A stretch of DNA of 64,000 bases. Origin: Termitomyces sp. T153. Lineage: Eukaryota > Basidiomycota > Agaricomycetes > Agaricales > Lyophyllaceae. The translations under genes were made by a program, and so were the position numbers. The stretch is from the NCBI GenBank assembly GCA_018296165.2, contig JACKQL020000032.1, forward strand, positions 496,001 to 560,000, written 5' to 3'. The first letter of the stretch is position 1, and each line of letters begins with the position of its first letter. Shown piece after piece: positions 55,490 to 64,000 of this stretch. The notes below the pieces were generated by a model, which was not told the origin of the DNA, did not search any database, and saw only the letters and a program-made list of their open reading frames with translations.

Positions 55490-56622
55490 TGTTATGACCC
55501 ATTCCCACAACCCCTCTCTCCCCAAGCCACCTCACTTCCTTGGAGTTTCCTCTTTGACTCCCCCAATCTTTGTCCACCAACAATGCTTACTCTGGCTAAC
55601 TCTGACACTTCTCTGGCAAACTCTGATAGCTCCCTGGCTAACTCCAATGTGTTTTCCCACAGACCTCAATGCTTCTTCTTCCTCTCCTGAGCCCCTGGAA
55701 CCCTCCCCCCACTGTTCCTGATGCTGGCATACATCACTAGTTTGTCACCCTGACTTACTCAATTGGCTCTGGAGCATCACAACAATCCTGGGACAGCCCA
55801 CATCCCCAGCTGATCCTATCATGATCCCATCAGTATATTACCATGGCCTGCCCTCTGATCACAACCAACACCTGTTGGCTCTGTGTGACCCCAACAAGCC
55901 CTGCTGCTAGACCTTCTATCCCCAGAGCTGTTCTAGTAGTTAATCTATAAGTCATAGAGTAGCATCTCATAATCCAGTCTTGATATTGCCTTACCTACTA
56001 TACCATGTTCTGATTGTCTGTCTCTTGTGTTTCATGTCTCTCTTGTCTCTATCTCCATTATTGTCTTGTTATTGTTTTGTATCTCTCCTTAAATTATTTC
56101 CATCCTTGTTCCAATCTCACCTCAACTCCATCTTGTCTCACTTGTCTATATTTTCTTTATTGTGTCCAAGTCCCCTTCAACTCTAATGCTGCTATGAACT
56201 CCACACTTACAATCATGACCCCCCAAACATTCTTAACCAACTCCAAACCTTGCTATTTGCTCAGTTCTGAAACCCATCAACATCCATTGATCCCCAATCA
56301 AACTCTGGCCCCACTCCCATCACTCACATAGCCTCTGTTTGCCCTGCATTACCAATACTTGCCCCCAGACTTGTACCTGGAACTTTTCCAAGCCCAACCT
56401 TGCCTTGTACCTGGAACTTTTCCAAGCCCAACCTTTTCTTGTATCTTGTCTTAGACCTCCCCAGACCACTTTGGACTTGCTCAGACCACTCCCCTTGACT
56501 TATTCTTGCAAGTACCTGAAGTCCAGACCTTAAAGTGCTAGGTGATCAGTGTGAGACATTGTGTCCACCTAGTAAGGACTTGCCCAGTTAAGCTGAGCCC
56601 CTGGGGTCAGTAGAACCTGATA
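55490..56622 (+). repeat. Solo LTR E, about 1.13 kb, inside element B
   Basis: Plus-oriented copy of LTR D, from TGTTATGACCC to CCTGATA, with an exact 5-bp duplication gtgtt on both sides and element B coding sequence resuming on each flank (RNase H side and integrase side). It contains the same promoter-like ttaatctataagtcatagag block, and a short tandem duplication (tacctggaacttttccaagcc twice at 56,376-56,430). A solo LTR arises when the two LTRs of a full element recombine. Confidence 0.9.
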
Positions 56623-56627
56623 GTGTT
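56623..56627. repeat. Target site duplication of solo LTR E, right copy (gtgtt)
   Basis: Exact match to 55,485-55,489. Confidence 0.85.
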
Positions 56628-57769
56628 GGGCTTCACATCAAGTCATCCAGGGCAATAGTGGATGGTGAATCATATTCTGAGAGAGTTTCAGACCAGCAAG
56701 CTTGTTGATGGCTGAGTTGTTTGGTGGTGGTGAAATATTGAAATTGTTGTGATTGGAGTATATTTGGATGTGGTGTAGAGCTTTTTTGAAGTAAGCCCTC
56801 CACTGATGGAAGGCTTCAACAGTGGCAAGAATTCTTTGTTGTAAATATTGTAGTTGAGCTCCACAAGGATCATTGAGCAGGTGTAGAAGGCAACAGAGCA
56901 GAGGTCCTTTCCTCTGGAGTCTGAATGGGAGAGTATTCCAGAAATGGTGTAGTTAGAGGCATTGCATTCAAGGACTATTGGTAGGGAGGGGTTGAAATGG
57001 CAGAGAATTGGGGTGGAGGTGAAGGCTTTCTTGAGGAGGGTAAATATGCTTTAGCGCTTGCTGTTCCAGTCTAATGGGGTGTCCTTCCACATGAGTTGAT
57101 TGAGCAGTTTGGTGATTCCAGAGTAGTTGTCAATGAACCAGTGATAGAAGTCAGCAAATCCTAGAAATGACTGTACCTCCTTGATGTTCTGGGGCAGAGG
57201 CCAGTTGAGAATGGCCTTGATCTTGGTGGGGTCCATGCATACACCATCTGAAGTGACAATAACTCTGAGGTATTTGACCTCCATGGTGTGGAAAGAACAC
57301 TTCTCAGATTTGGCATGAAGGTGGCACTCCTGGAGTCATTCTAAGATGTAGCAGACATGCTCTAGATGTTTCTCCAGCAAGTTTGAGTAGATCAGAATAT
57401 CATCCAGATACACAATAACAAAAACATTGTTCATGTCATGGAAGATGTTGTTCATGAAGTACTGGAAGGTGGCAGGGGAGTTAGTCATTCCAAAAGGCAT
57501 CACCAGATACTCAAAGAGGCCATAGCAGGTTCAGAAGGCAGTTTTCCATTTATGCTCTGGAGCAATCCAGATGTTGTTGTAGCTAGAGTGGAGGTCTATT
57601 TTTGTGTAGATCTTGGCACTGTGGAGGCAGTCAACAAGGTCTCCAATCAGTGGGACAGGATACTGGTTCTTTTTGGTGACTTTGTTGAGTCTCCAATAAT
57701 CAATACAGAGTCGAAGAGACTTGGAAGTTAACCATTCTGCCAGAAACTAGAGCTTAAGCAAAATGTCAC

Positions 57770-60573
57770 TTGGAAACTCTTAACAAATTACCCCAGCCTT
57801 GCTTTCTGACACCTCAGCACTCTTTGCCAGCAATTTGTCCTCGACCTCTTGCCAATGAACTCAAAACCACTAGAAATTGTCATGACATTAGCAAAATCCT
57901 TGCCGATTTTCTGGGTGCCTTTATCAAAAGTTTCCTCGATGCACCCCTTTCACCTTTGACTCCCACTGACTCTATCTTCTTCCCAGAAGCCCAATCTATT
58001 CCCTCTTCACCAATTAACCCACTTTCACTGCTGATACCAACAATTGCTAATATGAACAACAACCCCACTGCTCAGCATGCTAGAATGCCACTGCACAATA
58101 ATACTACTGCACCTAAATGGGATGAGAGTCACCCTAGGGAACTCCCCCAATACTTCAAGGAACTGGAATACCTTTTTGCTGACTGCAGCATTGTTGATGA
58201 CACCCAAAAAAAGGAGTATGCATCTCAATATGTCTCTTACGACATGGCAGAAACTTGGCTTGGCTTACCTGAATTTGGCAACAACATTGTTATTGGCAAT
58301 AATGCTCCCTGACCTCACACTTACCAGGAATGGAGGGTGGCAGTGCTCAGGTTGTATCCTGGTGCTGATGCTAGCACTCAATATAACCTTAGCAACCTGG
58401 AATGACTTGTTAATCAGACTTTTAACAGTGGCTTAGCCACTTTGGGCAGGTTCTCTGACTACTACTGGGATTTCTAACATATTGCCAGATGGTTGCTTGC
58501 TAATGGCAAGCTCTACCATAATGAGGAATGTCAACTATTCCAGCAAGGTATACCTACATTGCTATGGTCCAAGATTGTCCACCATCTTGAAATCACTCTT
58601 CCTGACCACCATCTTGAGGACCCTTACAATGTTGATCAAGTCTTTGAAGGTGCTAAGTGGGTTTTAAAGGGCATGGATACCTCTATGACTAAGACCAGCA
58701 ATGGCACCAGTGGTACTTCTACTTCATTGCCAACCATTAATGTACCAGCTCTGCAGCCAATGCCTAAGTGGGAAACCTTGGAATTAGTGACAACCATAGT
58801 GATTGTCAGTGCCTTGGAATGCCTGGAAGCCCTCTTAACCAATGGTAATGCTCAAACTCATCAACAGTTTGCCAATAGCACTTGCCACTTTTGTGGTGAG
58901 ACTGGTCACACCATGGTCCAAGGCACTTGTATGAAATTAGAACAAATGATTCAACAGGGTAAGATCCATCACAATGCTGAAGGAAAGATCATCCTACTGT
59001 CTGGTGCTATGATCCCTGACTATTTTGGCAAGTGACTCTATATGGAACACATTAAGGAATGACACAGGCTTAACCCAGGACAAATCATTACCAGTAGACT
59101 CTCTTCCAATGCTAATCCAGACCCAGAACAGGCAGCTATGCAGCAATTGCTAATCCATGAGGTAATGCAACCAGATGTCACTATGGGTTGAGTGCTAAGC
59201 AAGGAAGAATGGATCAAGGCTTTGGAATGCAAACTCTTTGCACTCAGGTGATCTGGTGAAAAGTTTGATGGTATACAAGTTCTCTGTACAGCATATTGAC
59301 CAGCAAACAATATCTCCAAGGCAGTATCCTCGACTAGTGACACTTTGGCAACTTCATCCCCTTCTGATTCTACTCCAGCTCCTGCTGCTAAGCCTGCAAA
59401 CAAAGGCAAAGCACCTGAACATACTGTTGCTAACAAACAACTGCCCATTGCTAAGAAACCCATTGCTCAGCCTCCCATCCACCCATTTTCTGGTATTCCT
59501 AGTCACTATGCCCCTCCCACTAATAGGAATTTTGCTGCTTCTGATAGATATAATGATGGTGCATATCAAACTATGCCACCCATATATGACATCAAGCAGT
59601 CCAAAGCAGTCTTTGAATGGGTTTTAAGCACCAAGGTCACTGTATCAGTGGGAGAACTTTGCTCAGTATCCCAGGACATCAGGAACCACTTCAGGACAGC
59701 AGTTATGCCCAAACAACTTGTAGGCACTAGTGTTAACACAGTACAGGACCTCAGCAACATTTTCAAAGATATTTTGCCAATGTTTGCTATTGAAGAACCC
59801 CAATTTTCATTTGGATCCAACACTGATATCACTAACAGACTTACCTCAGACAAGGCACCCTTTGTATCTGTTGACTCCATTGAAGCATACATTAATTTGC
59901 TACCCCATGGAGAAGAACCTGTGGTGCTAACTGTCACTAAGGATTCCTAATTGCTTTGTTCCATCATAATGCTGATCAATAACAAAGAAGAAGTTGAATG
60001 CATTCATGACAGCAGTTCCCAGATCATCTCAATGTCTGCAGAGATTGCTAGCAATCCTGGGCTATTCTATGACCCCAACATTGTTTTGAATATGCAGAGC
60101 ACTAATGGTACCATGGATTGATCACTAGGACTTGCTCATAACATACCATGCACTATTGGCAACGTAATGGTTTATTTTCAAATTCATGTTTTATAGTTTC
60201 CTGCCTATGACATTCTCCTTGGACACCCCTTTGATGTTTTAACTCAAAGTATGGTCAATACGCTTAGTGACGTCGAGACCACCATAACAATCATGGACCC
60301 CAACACTGGCATGCAGTGCACTATCCCAACCTTTCCACATGTAAATCTAAAAGAAACAACCACCAAAATGTTTGCTTCAAGACAAAAGCACTCTGTTGCT
60401 TTCATCACTGAAGGCATTAACAAAGACAATAGCAACATAGCAGTTGTTATCAGCTATGACCATCCAACTGGTCTAGTGACTTGTATAGCTTCTTGTGATC
60501 TGGACAAAGACATTTTACTTACTGATGCTAATACAGACAAACTCCATGCTAGCATACCTTTATGCTACTGCTA
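57770..60573 (+). pseudogene. Gag-protease region of element G
   Basis: One register throughout. Gag: NTTAPKWDESHPRELPQYFK, LEYLFADCSIVDDTQKKEYA, HTYQEWRVAVLRLYPGADAS and a variant zinc finger CHFCGETGHTMVQGTC (58,883-58,930; spacing C-x2-C-x4-H-x6-C, two residues longer than the classical knuckle). A Pro/Ser/Thr-rich linker follows at 59.3-59.5 kb. Protease: ECIHDSSSQIISMS, SLGLAHNIPCTIGN and FPAYDILLGHPFDVLT, the last being the family's ILLG-x-P box. The likely start of gag is MNNNPTAQHARMP near 58,052. Stops at about 58,310, 58,408, 59,035, 59,060, 59,948 and 60,119 close the frame. Confidence 0.8.
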
Positions 60574-62387
60574 GTGACATTTCTGACTTGTCCCTTCCAC
60601 CTCATTCCTATCTTGTTTCCACTGATACATCTAATCCCTTGATTCTTGGACAGACTTTACCCCTTGATATAAAAGATACAGGCACTACCCCCAATTACCG
60701 AAAAGGAGTCCAGGTAAAAAAGAAGTATAAACCTGTTGCCATGAAAACCAAACCAGTTGCCAGCCATGTTAGCAAAGATTTTTGAATCAAGCAACATATT
60801 GTTGGTGATCCCCTAGCAATGATACTGCCACTCAATCCTAATCTGCCACCATTTGCCCTGACAAAGCAATTCACTAGCAAACAACAAGCAAAACTCATCA
60901 AAGACCACAATACAGGCTTTCTTACTAGTGATGAAATCAAAGTGCTGGTCAACATGGTTGCCAAGCAAGAAAAGGCTTTTGCCTGGGAGGATTCCAAATG
61001 AGGAAGCTTGCACCCCAACTTCTTCCCACCAGTACACATACCAATGATACCTCACATGCCTTGGGTCCAGCACAACCATCCCATACCCCCAGGACTAGAG
61101 AAGGAAGTATGTGAGATCATTTGCAACAAGATTAAGGCTGGCATTTATAAACCCTTGAACTCTGCTTACTGCTTGCAATGGTTTTGTGTTCTCAAAAAGA
61201 ATGGTAAGCTCAGAATCATGCACAGCCTAGAACTGCTAAACCATGTCACTATTTGCTATTCTGGAGTACTACCTTTTCCAGATCATGTTGCCAAATCCTT
61301 CACTGGACACATCTGTGGCACCACCCTAGACCTCTATGTTGGCTATGACAAGCAACTTATCGACCCCACTCCATGTGACTTAACAATATTCCAGACTCCG
61401 TTTGGTGCCCTTCACTTAGTGACCTTGCCGATGGGCTGGACCAACTCTGTGCCAATATTTCATGATGACATTACCTTCATTTTGCAGCCAGAAATCCCCC
61501 ATAACATGCTCAGCTTTATTGACAATGTTGGCACTAAAGGACTCAAGGACTGGAAGATTGTTAATGGTAAACCCACTAAGCACCCCACTAACTTAAATAT
61601 TTGCCTAGTGCTATGAGAGTTCTTTGAACTTCTTGACAGAAATCTCTAGTGAATGAAATATTGCAGTGGCACCTTCTTGGATCATAAACTTGTTTTATAC
61701 ACTCTGACATTCAAAATTCTCAGCCACATTTGCACTCCTAGCAGTCATATCCCTGACAAAAGTTGCTTAGCCCTAATCAAGTGGTGGGGCCCTTGCAAGT
61801 TGCTATCAGAAGTCTGAGCTTTTCTGGGCACCATTGCAGTACTTAGAATTTTTGTCAAGAATTTTGCTCACTGCACCAACAACTTAACAAAACTTACCTG
61901 TGTTGGCATCCCTTTTGAGTTTGGCCCTGACCAGATAAATGTTCAACACAACCTCATGAAAGCCTTACAAGATGCTAAGCCCCTAGTTCCTATTGACTAT
62001 GAATTGCCTGACCCTATCATCTTAGCAGTTGACACTTCATATATAGTGGTTGATTATTACCTTTGCCAGTGCACTAGTGACAATCACAAAGAATGCTGCT
62101 ACAACTGCTTTGGATCAATTACACTTAATGACAGGGAAGCCAGGTTCAGTCAGCCCAAGTTGGAACTCTACAGCCTTTACCAAGTGCTGCAAGCTTTGCG
62201 AATATACCTTATTGGCATTAGAAACCTTGTCATCAAAGTCAATGCTTGCTACATTAAGGGTATGCTTCAGAACCTTGATGTCCAGCCTTCTGCCAGCATG
62301 AACCAATGGATTATGGTGATATTAATGTTCCACTTTGAGCTTGTTCATGTAAAAGGAACTTTCCATGGCCCTGATGGTCTTTTGTGA
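60574..62387 (+). pseudogene. Reverse transcriptase-RNase H of element G
   Basis: Segments in one register: PMIPHMPWVQHNHPIPPGLE, CVLKKNGKLRIMHSLELLNH, CGTTLDLYVGYDKQLIDPTP, FQTPFGALHLVTLPMGWTNS, and the active-site box FIDN at 61,515-61,526 where related elements have YIDD. RNase H: PIILAVDTSYIVVDYYLCQC, FGSITLNDREARFSQPKLEL, LYSLYQVLQALRIYLIGIRN, ending FELVHVKGTFHGPDGLL. The second catalytic Asp of the polymerase is thus Asn. Between 61,616 and 61,950 the frame is heavily broken. Confidence 0.8.
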
Positions 62388-62609
62388 CACCTGCCCCAGC
62401 CTGGTGATCCCCCTGTTGATGATAGCAATAACCCCATTTATGATGACTGGATCAATTGTTTGCATGGATTTGTTCACCAAGTTCAGCTACCACTACTGCT
62501 CCTTTGCCAAGTCTCCACAGCTTCCCATCACCTACTCCCTCTGGTTGAGTTCCCACCTTTGCAACCCTTAGTGACTTTTGCTAGTGATAAAGATAATGCC
62601 CCATGATTA

Positions 62610-63430
62610 GTGACCAGTGATGATGTTCAGCCTCTCCATGATGACAGTACCACCACTTATAGCAACATACCACACAGTGCTAAGGCTATTGCTAGTGATG
62701 CTTGCATACTTCTAGTAGAGAAGTGGCTTCATGACCTGTCAGACCCAAAGGCCTTAACGACAATGAGTATGCCACATTTGTTCACTATGCCTCCATGTTC
62801 TTCATCACGGGAGGCAAACTTTGGCAAAGAAGCCAAGATAGTGCCTACAAGCTGTTCATTCCCACTGCTAGTTGCCTATGAGTCTTGAAAGCCATGCATG
62901 ACAATTTGGGACATAGAGGCCTCTTTGCTATCTGCTCAGCCCTTCTAGAACAATTTTAGTGGCCTCAAGTTAGCACTGATATTGTATGGTACATCCAGAC
63001 TTGTCACATCTGCCAAGTACACCAGATGACCAAAGTTCTCATTCCACCAACTGTTGCTATGCCAGTGCCCTTGTTTAGCAAGATATATGTTGACACCATG
63101 TTCATGCCACCCTCCAATAAGTTCAAATATATTATTCAAGGACATTGTTTGCTAACTCATTACCCCAAGTTCCATATGCTCACCAGAGAGAACACTGAAG
63201 CCATCGCCAAATGGTTATATGAGGATGTCATCTGTTGCTGGGGAGCACTTAGCAAAATCATTACTAACAATGGACCTCCTATCCTGAAGGCAGTCACCTA
63301 CTTGGTGAAGAAGTACAACTTACACCATATTCAGATCTCTGGTTATAATAAGCGTGCTAACAGGATAGTAGAATGACCTCACTTTGATGTTTGCCAAGCC
63401 CTCTTCAAAGCAGTTGATGGTGATCAGTGA
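62610..63430 (+). pseudogene. Integrase remnant of element G
   Basis: The H2C2-like region reads WYIQTCHICQVHQMTKVL, followed by the core KIYVDTMFMPPSNKFKYIIQ, WLYEDVICCWGALSKIITNN, GPPILKAVTYLVKKYNLHHI and ISGYNKRANRIVE, with first Asp (VDTMF) retained, second position ITNNGPP with Asn in place of Asp, and the catalytic Glu in IVE. The C-terminal part is shortened and no chromodomain was found. It lies in a different register from the reverse transcriptase. Confidence 0.75.
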
Positions 63431-63540
63431 TGAGCCCCAGTTATTGCTGAGCACTATTTTTTTGGCATTTTGGACTTAGCGGCAGCTGACTACCTTGAAT
63501 CCAACACAAGTCACAACACTCAGCACACGAGACTTTAGTG

Positions 63541-64000
63541 ACTGCAAGACTTACCAATCATGAGAAACATCATGTGGAGTCTGGAACCTGGGCCTAAATC
63601 ATCAAGGCATAGACCCTCCCTAGCAACAATTATTAGAGACCCTAGCAACCCTAGCGACGAAACGGCGTTCCCTTACTATGTATGGACAAATTATCAGACA
63701 CATACCTTTTTACTGTCATTTCTTTTGCCAAGCTTACCAACATACTTCAACGGTGTCTATGCTTCAGGTATTGACATCGGATTCATTACTTTTTGGTTTC
63801 ATTTGCAATTAGGTGCTGCCAAGACTTCGCCTATGATTTTTCACTTAGTTACAGACTGACACCTCATATGCACCCTAAACCCAGTGACAGACGCCATTGC
63901 TAGTGGTGCCTATTTGTTTACTTTCTCATACTATACTTTGAAATGTATAAAATACTGACTGTACATAGACACTAGGCAGACAATAACAATTGGAGCACTG
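63541..64000. other. Right edge of the repeat block
   Basis: CpG dinucleotides reappear here (for example cctagcgacgaaacggcg at about 63,650), unlike the preceding 20 kb. An open stretch of about 100 codons (63,560-63,859) has no recognisable motif. This may be flanking DNA, an LTR of element G or a younger insertion; the window ends too soon to decide. Confidence 0.4.

Larger units (their letters stand above)
53575..57730 (-). mobile_element. Chromodomain Ty3/Gypsy element B, 5'-truncated and interrupted
   Basis: Minus-strand order from high to low coordinate: reverse transcriptase (57,730-57,050; [40 protein letters not shown], intact YLDD at 57,399-57,410, EVKYLRVIVTSDGVCMDPTK, EVQSFLGFADFYHWFIDNYS), RNase H (about 57,000-56,680; VELNYNIYNKEFL), then LTR E, integrase zinc and core regions (55,470-54,400; VRACKLCLWAKV, GLLKPLPIGHHSW, DTILIVVCHLTKQAIFIPCH, FSKHGLLDNIISD), then an inverted element-A LTR, integrase C-terminus (HPIFHICLLKEY) and a chromodomain (LHYLVYWKGYRSEDNTWRPC, about 53,690-53,620). 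Gag and protease are missing; element G starts at the truncation. Many stops, few indels. Confidence 0.85.
57731..63540 (+). mobile_element. Ty3/Gypsy element G (second lineage), degenerate
   Basis: Plus-strand gag, protease, reverse transcriptase, RNase H and integrase in the canonical Ty3 order over about 5.8 kb. It abuts the truncated 5' side of element B at about 57,730; no LTR was identified at either side, so exact limits are not known. Gag-protease is read in one register and reverse transcriptase-RNase H in another, with the change near 60,550. Stops are frequent but CpG is less scarce than in element A, suggesting later insertion or weaker decay. Protein motifs differ from A and B throughout, so this is a separate family. 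Confidence 0.82.

Overview
The window is genomic DNA of a filamentous basidiomycete, most likely an Agaricomycete. Nearly every gene is cut by introns of about 45-85 nt, neighbours alternate strand over short spacers, and the families present (DUF6533 membrane protein, fungal Zn2Cys6 factor, Pop3, Pom152, basidiomycete-type Ty3 elements) fit that group. I rebuilt the genes by joining open segments across GT-AG (a few GC-AG) introns so that phase and family motifs agree. Exon limits are therefore inferred from sequence, not from transcripts. I saw no tRNA, rRNA or CRISPR.

Region 1 (1-41,700) is gene-dense and CpG-rich. In order: Zn2Cys6 regulator (-, partial), F-box protein (-), DUF6533 multi-pass protein (-), ALG9 mannosyltransferase (+), a Ser/Pro-rich unknown (+), histone H4 (-), tail-anchored thioredoxin (+), RNase III-like/dsRBD protein (-), nucleoporin POM152 (+), inorganic pyrophosphatase (-), gamma-tubulin complex protein (-), TBC protein (+), O-fucosyltransferase-like type II membrane protein (+), polytopic unknown (-), ketopantoate reductase (-), a Helitron graveyard, aldo-keto (xylose) reductase (+), RNase P/MRP subunit POP3 (-), GNAT acetyltransferase (+), arrestin-like adaptor (+), ESCRT cofactor VTA1 (-) and a coiled-coil unknown (-). 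The genes are mostly unrelated housekeeping functions; several share divergent promoters, the tightest only 50 bp.

Region 2 (about 42,100-63,600) is a nested retrotransposon block with almost no CpG. Element A (42,770-47,046, +) is a Ty3-type element with an exact 5-bp target duplication, an internal deletion, and gag/pol frames closed by stop codons only. Next come a fossil minus-strand frame of unknown family (48.1-50.4 kb), a 1.08-kb LTR (D) and a plus-strand fossil coiled-coil frame (51.7-53.3 kb). Element B (53.6-57.7 kb, -) is a chromodomain Ty3 element interrupted by two LTRs, one being a solo LTR with a perfect target duplication. Element G (57.7-63.5 kb, +) is a second, less decayed Ty3 lineage. 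CpG returns in the last 400 bases.

The main story is this mutation pattern: loss of CpG has removed arginine codons and apparently the second catalytic Asp of two reverse transcriptases. The unrecognised fossil frames at 48.1-50.4 and 51.7-53.3 kb are the best candidates for something undescribed.
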